A program made the position numbers and the translations under genes. This document shows, one piece after another, positions 23,946 to 32,247 of a DNA stretch of 43,690 nucleotides. The stretch is from contig JACNIG010000244.1 in assembly GCA_014383215.1 (NCBI GenBank), positions 1 to 43,690 of the forward strand. The letters run 5' to 3'. Within the stretch, counting starts at the first letter, position 1, and the number at the start of each line of letters is the position of its first letter. Below the pieces are notes generated by a model, which ran no database searches, had not been told where the DNA came from, and saw nothing but the letters and a program-made list of their open reading frames with translations. This DNA is from Candidatus Desulfatibia vada (GTDB lineage Bacteria; Desulfobacterota; Desulfobacteria; Desulfobacterales; UBA11574).

Positions 23946-26276
23946 TCACTTCCCTGAACGTCTTTCTTCTAAAAAAACCTTAACATCTTCAGACAAATAG
24001 GTGAATTCCAACCTTGCCATGTGCCTTGACGCGAATGAGTCCGACTTATCGAGAGACACGACCTTGGCGTATATTTCATTGGCTCCGGGAGCCTTTTGGA
24101 GATCCAGCAGGATCTTTAAGTTTGAATAGACATCCACCTGCTCGGACAACAACACTTCGGCGGAAGATTTCCCAAGAGATGTAATGTGACCCTGGATGGA
24201 CTTTTCTGCAACGGTTTTGCCTTCCAGAGGAAAGCAGGAGACAGTTAACGGGGTTTCAAGTTTTATGAATGCATCAGATTTTTTCTTTGGCATAGAAAGC
24301 GGGTAGTTACCATCTATGCCCTTAACTTCATAAAGGGTTACAGGTTTTGCCAGCCCTTTAAAAGGTACTTTGAGAATTCTATCTACCTTCAGTATGGATC
24401 GCACCTTTTCAAAGGTGCTTGCGCTGATCAGCACCTGCCCGCCCACCGTGGAAGATTCGATACGATAGGCCGTATTGACCGGGCTGCCCATTGCGGCGTA
24501 TTTTGTGCGCTTTTCCGACCCGATATTTCCCACAACCACTTCACCGGTGTCAATGCCGATACCCATCATGAGTTCGGGTATATTCAGCCGCTGCTGCTCT
24601 TTGTTGAATTCTTCCATTTTTCTCTGCATCGCAATGGCACACGCTACCGCCCGCTCTGCATCATCGCTGCCGGCCAATGGTGCACCGAAAAAAGTCAGGA
24701 TGCCATCCCCCTCTATTTCGTTCACGGTCCCGCGGTAATTGCCAATGATATCCACCATACATTCCAGGTAACGGTTGATTACTTTGATCACCTCAGCAGG
24801 GGATAGACTGGATGAAAGCGCCGTAAAACCGCGCAGATCCGATACCAGGAAAGTAACTTCTCGCATCTCCCCGCTCAGTTTCAGGCCGTCGGGTGAATCG
24901 AGCAATTCTTCGACCACTTCTTTGCTGAGGTAACGGCCGAAAGTAGCGCGAATAAAAGCGCGTTCCCTCTCCTCATTGATATAGCGATAAATGACGATGA
25001 AAAGTGTGGCAAAAGTAATCATAAGCAAAGGACGGACAAAATGGAAAATAAGGTTCCCGTATAAAAAGGCTGTGCTTGCAACGCAAACGTAAAACAGGGA
25101 CATCGCAAATGTTCCGAGTGCGAAATAAGGAGAGGAAAATCCAAGGGAAATGATAAAAAGGCCGGTCAATAACAATAACTCGACTGAGAGCATTTCATAG
25201 TCGGAAAGTTCCCGAATAAACGACTCTGTGAGGATCGTGTGCATCGCGTTTGCATGCAGTCCGGCTAATGGAAGGTTTGTATCGGTCGGCACCGGGCCCA
25301 CATCAGATGAGCCTGTAGAGACTTCCGCCACTACCGCAATCTTTCCTGCAAGTTCATCGTTCCACAAATCCATATCATCCGGATCTTTGGAGGCAAGCAG
25401 AATATCAGCGAAATTATAATGTTTCATCCTCTCCCACGGACCGATGAAGTTGATCAGCATGTGGCCGAAGCGGTCAATGGGGATGATGATATCATGCGGC
25501 TCTTTTTCTCCGGGACGCAGGGCATCCTTCAGCGTAATCGATCTTCCCGGCCTGATGGTGATCTTTTCAGGGGGCACCCCAAGATAGTCGCAGATTGCCA
25601 TAAAAGAAAAGCTGGGGTAATAAGCACCATCATATCGAACTAGAAGTGGTAAACGGCGAAATACGCCGTCACGATCAAATTTGACGCTTAAATACCCCAA
25701 ACCCCTGGAGGCGGAAGCCAGAACAGGAAAGGTGGCCACCGGTTTTGTCCCGGTATAGAAATGCCTTGGGTCTCCTTTAACTGTCACCTGCCATTTATTC
25801 CTGCGCAGGTAAAGTTCTCTTTTTGAATCCTTAGCATACTGCTGCCGGGAATCCTCATTGCTTGCCAATTCAAAGGCAAGCCCAAAATATACATTGCCGG
25901 CCCGCGCGGAAGCTTCAATCAGCGCATCGTCCTTTTCATCCCCTTTTTTTGCTGCAAAAATCGTGTCGCATAAAATGGCAGAGGTGTTCATGGCAGTCAA
26001 ATTGCGGATGACTCCGGCGTAGTGTGATCGGTCCAAGTAGAAATTATTAAGCCGCACCATCGTGGTGTCCGTCAGGTCAACATGAACAATGGTTTCATCG
26101 TAAGGAGGCCGAAAAGACTCTGAGGATGACCGGAATAAAAAAAGCCGATCAACAGCTTTTAAATTCCACGTATCAAAAAGATGGGGCAGAAGGTGAAAAC
26201 AGAGGTGTGCTGCAATAAAAGAACCCAATACCAATAATGCCGTTGCTCTCAGGTTTCGTTTTTTATTGGTGATCAA
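23946..26276 (-). CDS. CHASE2-domain class III nucleotide cyclase with PilZ-like C-terminus
   Basis: The 776-residue membrane protein has a first helix (about 11-30), a periplasmic CHASE2 sensor (about 35-350), three further helices (about 362-430), a class III cyclase domain (about 472-645) and a PilZ-like tail (about 668-770). Metal-binding Asp480 (LVSDLRGF) and Asp524 (EGDG) and transition-state Asn601 and Arg605 (PVNTAYR) are present. The two purine-selecting positions are Glu520 and Ser598 instead of Lys and Asp/Thr, so cAMP is not assured. The tail lacks RxxxR. No ATG fits; I chose TTG 26276, which gives a MITNKKRNLR start before the first helix, follows AGGA, and overlaps the upstream gene by 14 nt. 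TTG 26333 is an alternative. Confidence 0.87.
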   Translation of the reverse strand: MITNKKRNLRATALLVLGSFIAAHLCFHLLPHLFDTWNLKAVDRLFLFRSSSESFRPPYDETIVHVDLTDTTMVRLNNFYLDRSHYAGVIRNLTAMNTSAILCDTIFAAKKGDEKDDALIEASARAGNVYFGLAFELASNEDSRQQYAKDSKRELYLRRNKWQVTVKGDPRHFYTGTKPVATFPVLASASRGLGYLSVKFDRDGVFRRLPLLVRYDGAYYPSFSFMAICDYLGVPPEKITIRPGRSITLKDALRPGEKEPHDIIIPIDRFGHMLINFIGPWERMKHYNFADILLASKDPDDMDLWNDELAGKIAVVAEVSTGSSDVGPVPTDTNLPLAGLHANAMHTILTESFIRELSDYEMLSVELLLLTGLFIISLGFSSPYFALGTFAMSLFYVCVASTAFLYGNLIFHFVRPLLMITFATLFIVIYRYINEERERAFIRATFGRYLSKEVVEELLDSPDGLKLSGEMREVTFLVSDLRGFTALSSSLSPAEVIKVINRYLECMVDIIGNYRGTVNEIEGDGILTFFGAPLAGSDDAERAVACAIAMQRKMEEFNKEQQRLNIPELMMGIGIDTGEVVVGNIGSEKRTKYAAMGSPVNTAYRIESSTVGGQVLISASTFEKVRSILKVDRILKVPFKGLAKPVTLYEVKGIDGNYPLSMPKKKSDAFIKLETPLTVSCFPLEGKTVAEKSIQGHITSLGKSSAEVLLSEQVDVYSNLKILLDLQKAPGANEIYAKVVSLDKSDSFASRHMARLEFTYLSEDVKVFLEERRSGK

Positions 26277-26979
26277 TCGTATAGGTCCTGTAGTAGAAAT
26301 TGGTTGCAGAGACCTCAACCGCAAGGGCGTCAATTTCAGGAAAACCTGTCTGCTTTTCCCTGCTGATGCCCCTCATGGAGCCGCCAATTGAGATCGGGCG
26401 CTCGGCAGTTGCCGTAAATTTTTTATTACGCTTTCTTAGATTGCGGATTTCAGAAAGGATTTCCCGGACGGCTTCCCCTTTTTTGGGGAACTCCGCTGCT
26501 TCATATCTGCTCAAGAGGGCTTCCAGATGGTCCAATCGCTCGGATGAAGCCAGTAAGTAAAACGTTTCTTTACCGACCTTTTCATCCAGTTCAAACCACT
26601 GCCTCCCCTGGGGGATATAATACTTTTCGGAAGGTTTAAAATCTTGGGCAATCCGGTTAAATTGATAAGGAAACAACCTTAAGAGCTCATCATCTGCGCT
26701 ATGGTAAATTAAATAAACATGGCAACTTGTCTGTGGTTGCAAGAGTATTTTTAATTTATCACCGGTTTTAAGGGTTGCGCTGCGTGTAATGGAAACCACT
26801 CTTGGACCGCTTTCGCCGCCCACCATTGCGCCGAATGCCCACTTGAAGGAAACATTTTTCTCTTTTATCTGCTCGGCATTTGCTTTTGGACTGCCATAAA
26901 ACACCAGACCATAGCCGCTCAATAAAACAATCCCGATAGCCAATCTGATTGATCTAGATAAATATTTTATATAATCCAT
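26263..26979 (-). CDS. Secreted DUF4384-domain protein
   Basis: The 238-residue protein has an N-terminal signal peptide or anchor (about 1-36, ending KANAEQ) and a DUF4384 domain (about 60-160) with KTGDKLKILLQPQTSCHVYLIYHSADDELLRLFPYQFN and an aromatic-rich second half. DUF4384 is a beta-rich domain of unknown function, often encoded near CHAT, caspase-like or serine/threonine kinase genes. A Lys/Arg-rich stretch (RNLRKRNKKF, about 180-190) follows the domain. It overlaps the start of the cyclase gene by about 14 nt, so the two are translationally coupled and presumably act together in the envelope. Confidence 0.8.
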   Translation of the reverse strand: MDYIKYLSRSIRLAIGIVLLSGYGLVFYGSPKANAEQIKEKNVSFKWAFGAMVGGESGPRVVSITRSATLKTGDKLKILLQPQTSCHVYLIYHSADDELLRLFPYQFNRIAQDFKPSEKYYIPQGRQWFELDEKVGKETFYLLASSERLDHLEALLSRYEAAEFPKKGEAVREILSEIRNLRKRNKKFTATAERPISIGGSMRGISREKQTGFPEIDALAVEVSATNFYYRTYTIDHQ

Positions 26980-27113
26980 TTTTTACCCTATCCCGTAATT
27001 TCATATTTATATCGGGCAAAAACTTGGAATTCTTTAATATTTTTTCTTTTATCGCCTTGACTGGAATTCCCCGTAGCTTTTCAGGGCGATGCAAAATTAG
27101 CGTTTCGAAGGGG

Positions 27114-27830
27114 TTACAGTCTTTTTCGGAGAGTATTTCGCTGGAAACTAAAGATGAACTCCATCAATATTTTTTCCTGGCTTTTTTCCATGTCGGTGAA
27201 CTGAAGACCAAAATTATCTTGTTTGGTTACAGGGTGTTTACTCCGCCTAAGTACCAGCGCCTCTTCAACATACATTTTGACAATTTTCTCTTCAAATGGA
27301 AAGGTAAGTTCAATATTACTCAGCTTACTCCCGGCTTTCAATTCGGAAACGTCCGGATATTCCTGGTCGAGATTGACAGGCAGTACAAGGACTCCTCCCC
27401 GGCTAATGTTAAGAACATTCATTTCCAGCCTGCCGAAGTTATTATTGATACATATTTTCGTCCCAAGGGGAGGTGTCATTCTAAAATTTTTTCTTCTCTG
27501 CATGCGATATACGACTTCCGGCAATCGTATGAATATTTCGCCACGAGTTATCTCCTTACCGGTTGTTTTGAAATTATAAAAGAGATTATCATTGCCGACA
27601 AATTCGAAAAGCATGCGACAGCTATCAACATCAGTGATGGTTTCCATGAAATCTTCGGGGCAATCTATAATAAAATAAGGATTGTGTTTTTTTAAGTGGG
27701 TGCCGGTAACGAAAGTTAAGCGCTCATACTGCTTGCCCAGCACGTACATCTTAATCAGCATTTTATCATTTTGCAGCTGCTTAAAAATATCGAGCTTGTC
27801 TTTATGTCGTATTATTTCAGCGTCTTCCAT
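27114..27830 (-). CDS. YcgR-like PilZ-domain c-di-GMP receptor
   Basis: The 238-residue cytosolic protein has an N-terminal YcgR-N-like beta domain (about 15-105) and a C-terminal PilZ domain (about 108-230). The PilZ motifs are intact: RRKNFR with Arg113 and Arg117 as RxxxR, and NISRGG at 141-146. Proteins of this build bind c-di-GMP and act on the flagellar motor or other outputs. I chose ATG 27830; a TTG at 27869 would add 13 residues, and neither has a good Shine-Dalgarno site. It lies about 135 nt upstream of the DUF4384 gene on the same strand and may or may not share its transcript. Together with the motility PilZ gene and the riboswitch it makes three c-di-GMP responders in about 15 kb. 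Confidence 0.85.
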   Translation of the reverse strand: MEDAEIIRHKDKLDIFKQLQNDKMLIKMYVLGKQYERLTFVTGTHLKKHNPYFIIDCPEDFMETITDVDSCRMLFEFVGNDNLFYNFKTTGKEITRGEIFIRLPEVVYRMQRRKNFRMTPPLGTKICINNNFGRLEMNVLNISRGGVLVLPVNLDQEYPDVSELKAGSKLSNIELTFPFEEKIVKMYVEEALVLRRSKHPVTKQDNFGLQFTDMEKSQEKILMEFIFSFQRNTLRKRL

Positions 27831-28055
27831 CGTTGATATATCGAAATCTTTAGTTTGATGATTTAGCAAAAAGTCGAATTTAGAATAAAATTAATGTGCT
27901 ATCAAAATATATATCGGCAACCCTTTAAAAAACTTAAGTTTTATGGCTTTATACCAACCATAATCGAACTGCGGTATCATTAACCGTCAAGCAGAAATCC
28001 TCTGAATTCGTTAAAAACAAGTAGAAGCACTCATTAAAGGGCAGAATCTATTTAA

Positions 28056-28161
28056 GCTCCCTGCAGCCCCGCTGGAGCGTGATTTTCGCTACGCTCCAAC
28101 GCCGGTAGGCGGGACTTTCGCTGCGCTGCGACAAGCTGCGGGGAATGCGCTCGCTTTGCAG
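28056..28161. repeat. Dispersed palindromic repeat, copy 4
   Basis: The element runs from AGCTCCCTGCAGCCCCGCTG through GATTTTCGCTACGCTCC and GCGGGACTTTCGCTGCGCTG to AAGCTGCGGGGAATGCGCTC and a closing TTGCAG. It matches copy 2 and copy 3 at 15510-15712 in word order. Confidence 0.75.
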
Positions 28162-28205
28162 TTCATAGTTACCGCAAAATTAACGCATTCTTAGAAAACA
28201 ATAAA

Positions 28206-28232
28206 AAAGGGCGGCCTAAATGGCCGCCCTTT
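28206..28232 (-). terminator. Strong rho-independent terminator of the glycerol transport operon
   Basis: A perfect 11-bp stem, AAAGGGCGGCC-TAAAT-GGCCGCCCTTT, is followed on the minus strand by a T-run (the A-run at 28203-28208 on the plus strand). It lies 64 nt after the glpV stop, so it ends the glpS-to-glpV transcript. Confidence 0.9.
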
Positions 28233-28295
28233 GCCGGAGTACTCGACCTCATAGCTCAGGGAGGGTAAGAGCCATAAGGCATCACAACAATGCTG

Positions 28296-30026
28296 CTATT
28301 TCACGCGACCCTCTCGCCAGGCCTGAAGGAGCTTGTCGTAGTTGACCGTCTCACCTTGCGGTTTCTCGTTGACCTTAGCTTTGGGCGAGCCGGGCTTGTT
28401 CAGCCAGTAGGATTCGTCCCTCTTTTCGTTCAGCTTTGGACCTAATTTGCCCTGTACGCCTGCGCGCGCTATGCGCTCCAGCACTTTATCCTGCTCTGCG
28501 GCGAGATTATTCATTGCCGCAGATACGGTCACCTCACCGGAAACCGCCTCGCCGATATTTTGCCACCACAGCTGTGCCAGCTTCGGATAATCAGGCACGT
28601 TGGTCCCGGTTGGCGTCCAGGCAATACGCGCCGGGCTGCGGTAAAACTCAACTAAGCCGCCGAGTTTCGGCGCACGCTCGGTAAAGGACTTATCACGGAT
28701 GTCGCTGTCGCGGATGGGCGTCAGGCCCACGTGGGTCTTCTTCAACGACGTGGTTTTGGCCACGCAGAACTGCGCATAGAGCCATGCGGCCTTACGGCGT
28801 TCGAGCGGTGTGCTCTTCATAAACGTCCAGGACCCGCAATCCTGATAGCCCAGCTTCATCCCCTCTTCCCAATAGGGGCCATGGGGCGAAGGGGCCATGC
28901 GCCATTTCGGGGTCCCGTCCGCGTTGACCGTCGGGCCCGGTTCGACCATGGCCGGGAGGAATGCCGTGTACCAGAAGATCTGCTGGGCCACATTCCCCTT
29001 GGCCAAAACCGGCAGGGACGTGTAGAAATCCATCCCCAGGGAACCCGGAGGGGCGTATTTCCGGAGCCATTCCATGTACTTGCGCAGGGAGTACTTGGCT
29101 GCCGGACCGTTGGCGGCACCACCACGGGCGACGCTTGCACCTACGGGGCGATTGTTCTCATCTACTCGGATGCCCCATTCGTCCACCGGCTTGCCATTGG
29201 GAATCCCTTTGTCGCCGGCACCGGCCATGGACAGCCAGGCATCGGTAAAACGCCAGCCCAGATCCGGGGCCTTCTTGCCGTAGTCGGCGTGACCGTAAAT
29301 GGCTTTCCCATCGATTTCCTGGATAGTCTCGCTGAAGAACTCGGCAATATCTTCGTAGGCCGACCAGTTGACCGGTACGCCCAGCTCATAACCGTAGATT
29401 TTCTTGAACTTCTCTTTAAAATCCGAACGGTTAAACCAGTCGTAACGGAACCAATACAGGTTGGCGAACTGCTGATCCGGAAGCTGATAGAGTTTGCCGT
29501 CCGGGCCGGTGGTGAAGGATTTACCCATGAAATCGTCTACGTCGAGGGTCGGCAGTGTCACATCCTTACCTTCGCCCTTCATAAAGTCAGACAAGGGAAC
29601 CACATAGCCGTAACGGGAGTGTGTACCGATGAGATCGGAATCGTTAATCCAACCGTCATAGATGTTTTTACCGGACGCCCACTGGGTCTGAAGCTTTTCG
29701 ATGACGTCACCTTCCTGAATCAGGTCATGGGAGACCTTGATACCGGTAATCTCTTCGAAGGCCTTGGCCAGCACCTTTGATTCATACTCATGGGTCGGAA
29801 TGGTCTCGGAGACGACCTTTATATGCATCCCTTTAAAGGGTTTTGCCGCGTTGATGAACCATTCCATCTCTTTCATTTGTTCGGCTTTGGTTAGCGTAGA
29901 CGGTTGAAACTCGCTATCCACCCATTTCTTGGCGGCATCCATCTGCTGCGAAGACCAGCAGGGAACGCCGGAAAAAATAAGCGCAAAGACTACGATCCCG
30001 CAAAACAGTAATCTCTTCTTGTTCAT
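28296..30026 (-). CDS. glpV: Glycerol ABC transporter substrate-binding protein GlpV
   Basis: GlpV is the periplasmic binding protein of the GlpSTPQUV glycerol importer first described in rhizobia. The 576-residue precursor has a signal peptide (about 1-27, ending CWSSQQ) and an extracellular solute-binding family 1 fold with IKVSHDLIQEGDVIEKLQTQ, DGKLYQLPDQQFANLYWFRYDWF and GNVAQQIFWYTAF. The size exceeds that of typical sugar-binding proteins (about 400-450) but fits GlpV. It is the last gene of the operon and has its own very strong ribosome binding site (AAAGGAGG, 8 nt before ATG), in keeping with the excess of binding protein needed over membrane parts. It sits 240 nt from glpU, with a duplicated leader in between. 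Confidence 0.88.
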   Translation of the reverse strand: MNKKRLLFCGIVVFALIFSGVPCWSSQQMDAAKKWVDSEFQPSTLTKAEQMKEMEWFINAAKPFKGMHIKVVSETIPTHEYESKVLAKAFEEITGIKVSHDLIQEGDVIEKLQTQWASGKNIYDGWINDSDLIGTHSRYGYVVPLSDFMKGEGKDVTLPTLDVDDFMGKSFTTGPDGKLYQLPDQQFANLYWFRYDWFNRSDFKEKFKKIYGYELGVPVNWSAYEDIAEFFSETIQEIDGKAIYGHADYGKKAPDLGWRFTDAWLSMAGAGDKGIPNGKPVDEWGIRVDENNRPVGASVARGGAANGPAAKYSLRKYMEWLRKYAPPGSLGMDFYTSLPVLAKGNVAQQIFWYTAFLPAMVEPGPTVNADGTPKWRMAPSPHGPYWEEGMKLGYQDCGSWTFMKSTPLERRKAAWLYAQFCVAKTTSLKKTHVGLTPIRDSDIRDKSFTERAPKLGGLVEFYRSPARIAWTPTGTNVPDYPKLAQLWWQNIGEAVSGEVTVSAAMNNLAAEQDKVLERIARAGVQGKLGPKLNEKRDESYWLNKPGSPKAKVNEKPQGETVNYDKLLQAWREGRVK

Positions 30027-30030
30027 TGTC

Positions 30031-30220
30031 GTTGCCTCCTTTCAAATCTATTCGGTTAATCGCACACATTTTGCCGACTTAAGTTGTTCATTGGGTCTCC
30101 CCCGGCGGGGAAATCAGCAATGCAAACCAGAGGCTATACTCGCTCAGCCCCATCTACTCGCGGTTGTTGCCACCTCCTTTCAAGACGATTCGGGTCACCA
30201 TATGCATTTTCCCGATTTTC
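30031..30220. repeat. Duplicated glpV leader segment in the glpU-glpV gap
   Basis: About 50 nt at 30031-30080 and 30166-30220 are imperfect direct copies: both contain GTTGCC, CTCCTTTCAA, ATTCGG and CATTTT in the same order. On the coding strand each ends in TTGAAAGGAGG. The copy next to glpV provides its ribosome binding site, and the other has no gene after it. A small hairpin with CCCCG/CGGGG (about 30101-30116) lies between. The 240-nt gap holds no gene. Confidence 0.6.
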
Positions 30221-30266
30221 ATGTCTCCTTTGAATCTCGGTTCAGGAGCCAAAATCGGCATCCTCT

Positions 30267-30551
30267 CTATCCCCAACGCATCACAAAAATAATCCAGCAC
30301 ACGCCAATGGCAAGCATGATCCAAAGGGTAAGATCGGTCAATCCGATCCATGCCAGGAAAATATAGGCGCTGCCCAACAACCCTATAAAGAGCCGATCAC
30401 CGGGTGTGGTAGGAATCGGCAGGAAACCGCGGCGTTCGACGGAAGGTGATACTGCCTGCCATATGGTCATGGCAACCAGTATCAGGAAAATGACGACAAA
30501 GAAAACTGCCGTCGGCAAGGTCCATTCCATCCATTGCATAGTCAGGGTCAT
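30267..30551 (-). CDS. glpU: GlpU small membrane subunit (DUF2160)
   Basis: The 94-residue protein has two predicted membrane helices (about 13-32 and 56-88, the latter possibly two shorter helices) around a polar loop with SPSVERRGFLPIPTTPGDRLF. This is the DUF2160 pattern, known as GlpU, a small membrane protein encoded with the glycerol ABC transporter. Its molecular role in transport is not established. AAAGGAAACAGCA precedes the ATG, 12 nt after the glpQ stop. Confidence 0.85.
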   Translation of the reverse strand: MTLTMQWMEWTLPTAVFFVVIFLILVAMTIWQAVSPSVERRGFLPIPTTPGDRLFIGLLGSAYIFLAWIGLTDLTLWIMLAIGVCWIIFVMRWG

Positions 30552-30563
30552 TGCTGTTTCCTT

Positions 30564-31367
30564 TTACACACGGCCCATGGCAAAGCCCTTGGCCAAATAA
30601 TTGCGTACAAACCAGATCACCATCATACCCGGTATAATCGTGAGCATACCGGCCGCGGCCAGCAGGCCATAGTCAAGACCGGACGCGCTGATTGTGCGTG
30701 TCATGATTGCCCCGATGGGTTTCGCATTCGTTACCGTCAGTGTTCGGGCTAAAAGCAGCTCAACCCAGGAAAACATAAAACAGAAAAAGGCCGTCACACC
30801 GACCCCGGCCCTGATCAGCGGGATAAAGATGGTAATAAAGAAGCGCGGAAAGCCGTACCCGTCGATAAATGCGGTTTCATCGATCTCACGGGGGACCCCG
30901 GACATGAAGCCTTCCAATATCCACACCGCCAACGGCACGTTGAACAGACAATGGGCAAGTGCCACCGCAATATGCGTATCCAACAGGCCGATGGTGGAAT
31001 ACAGCTGGAAAAAGGGGAGCGCGAAAACTGCCGCCGGCGCCATACGGTTGGTGAGCAACCAGAAAAACATGTGTTTGTCACCGAGGAACCGGTAGCGTGA
31101 AAAGGCGTAGGCGGCAGGCAGTGCCACGAACAACGAGATAACGGTGTTCATGGTGACAAAGATCATGGAATTGACATACCCCATGTACCAGGATGAATCC
31201 GTAAATATCTTCATATAGTTCTTAAATGTAATGCCTTTGGGGTACAGGGCGAAGGACGCGAGGATATCGGCGTTTGACCTCAAGGACATGTTGAGCATCC
31301 AGTAGATCGGAAGCAGCAGCAGCATTAAGTATATGGTAAGGCCGATCGTTTTTTTATTTACTTTCAT
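30564..31367 (-). CDS. glpQ: Glycerol ABC transporter permease GlpQ
   Basis: GlpQ is one of two inner-membrane permeases of the glycerol importer. The 267-residue protein has about six helices and a carbohydrate-type (MalG-like) EAA loop, EIDETAFIDGYGFPRFFITIFIPL at about 165-190, that docks on the ATPase subunits. The N-terminal KTIGLTIYLMLLLLPIYWMLNMSLR is typical of CUT1 permeases. Its ATG overlaps the glpP stop as ATGA, so translation is coupled. The name glpQ here refers to the transporter gene, not to the glycerophosphodiester phosphodiesterase that shares it in E. coli. Confidence 0.9.
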   Translation of the reverse strand: MKVNKKTIGLTIYLMLLLLPIYWMLNMSLRSNADILASFALYPKGITFKNYMKIFTDSSWYMGYVNSMIFVTMNTVISLFVALPAAYAFSRYRFLGDKHMFFWLLTNRMAPAAVFALPFFQLYSTIGLLDTHIAVALAHCLFNVPLAVWILEGFMSGVPREIDETAFIDGYGFPRFFITIFIPLIRAGVGVTAFFCFMFSWVELLLARTLTVTNAKPIGAIMTRTISASGLDYGLLAAAGMLTIIPGMMVIWFVRNYLAKGFAMGRV

Positions 31368-32233
31368 ACCTGCTCTCCTTTTCCGACTCTCTGAAGTGCC
31401 TGGTAAAATATGAAACTAAACAGCAGTACGATGACAAAGTAGATGAGCGAGAAGGCCCCGCCAGGTCCTAAGTCGAATTGCAAAAGGGCGATCTTGACCA
31501 GATAAATGGAGAGGAATGTGGTCGAATTACCGGGACCGCCGCCTGTCAGCACAAAGGGCTCAGCGTAGATCAGGAAACTGTCCATGAAGCGCAGTAAAAA
31601 GGCGATGGTGAGTACGCCGCGCATCTTCGGCAGCTGGATGTACCAGAATATCGACCAGGCCGACGCGCCGTCGATCTTGGCCGCCTGGTAGTAAGCCTCG
31701 GGAATCGCGCGCAGCCCCGCATAGGCCAGCAGGGCAACCAGCGGGGTCCAATGCCAGACTTCCATCAGCATCAGGGTTATCCAGGCATCCAGTGGCCGGG
31801 CGGTATGATCGAATGCTACGAATTTGTTGACGGCGGCCCCGAATAAACCGATATCCGGCCGTGTAAAGATGATCCAAATGGTCCCGATCGTATTCCAGGG
31901 AACGAGCAGAGGTATCGCAATTGTAACCAGACAGGCGGAAGCTGCCCAACCACGTTTCGGCATTGCCAGGGCAATAAGTATGCCGAGCGGCATCTCGATC
32001 AACAGCACGAGCCCGGAGAACAGGAATTGACGCCATAGGGCGTCGTGCAGGCGCTTGTCGGCCAACATTTCCTTGAACCACTCGGTGCCGACGAAGACGC
32101 TCTGGCCCGGCCCCCAGATGTCCTGGAACGAATAATTGACCACGGTCATCAGAGGAATGATGGCGCTGAAGGCAACGATGATAAAAACCGGTAGAACCAG
32201 AAACCAGGCCTTGTTGTTTTCCCACTTTTCCAT
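31364..32233 (-). CDS. glpP: Glycerol ABC transporter permease GlpP
   Basis: GlpP is the second permease of the importer (MalF-like). The 289-residue protein has about six helices, starting with KAWFLVLPVFIIVAFSAIIP, and an EAA loop EAYYQAAKIDGASAWSIFWYIQLPKMRG at about 190-217. I chose ATG 32233 (MEKWENN), preceded by AAGGATTATCTC. A longer frame to 32308 would overlap glpT and add a 25-residue segment absent from the family. It starts 14 nt after the glpT stop and ends with the ATGA overlap with glpQ. Confidence 0.9.
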   Translation of the reverse strand: MEKWENNKAWFLVLPVFIIVAFSAIIPLMTVVNYSFQDIWGPGQSVFVGTEWFKEMLADKRLHDALWRQFLFSGLVLLIEMPLGILIALAMPKRGWAASACLVTIAIPLLVPWNTIGTIWIIFTRPDIGLFGAAVNKFVAFDHTARPLDAWITLMLMEVWHWTPLVALLAYAGLRAIPEAYYQAAKIDGASAWSIFWYIQLPKMRGVLTIAFLLRFMDSFLIYAEPFVLTGGGPGNSTTFLSIYLVKIALLQFDLGPGGAFSLIYFVIVLLFSFIFYQALQRVGKGEQV

Positions 32234-32247
32234 AGAGATAATCCTTA

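Larger units (their letters stand above)
27831..28295. other. Intergenic region with repeat and operon terminator, no gene
   Basis: The 465-nt gap between the PilZ gene and the end of the glp transport operon contains a dispersed palindromic repeat (28056-28161) and the strong terminator at 28206-28232. The first 220 nt are AT-rich, presumably the PilZ gene promoter, with no clear boxes. No gene is seen. Confidence 0.6.

Noticed and set aside
27024-27695. A 223-codon plus-strand frame opposite the YcgR-like gene
   Set aside because: Antisense to a protein with intact PilZ motifs; no ribosome binding site or domain.
28250-28285. tRNA-like D-arm sequence (ATAGCTCAGGGAGGGTAAGAGCC)
   Set aside because: There is no acceptor stem, anticodon arm or GGTTCRA T-arm at the right distances. 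It is a chance similarity or an unrecognisable remnant.
28731-29780. A 349-codon open frame on the plus strand opposite glpV
   Set aside because: It is antisense to a clear solute-binding protein in GC-rich DNA, has no ribosome binding site and no recognisable domain. It is a shadow of glpV codon usage.
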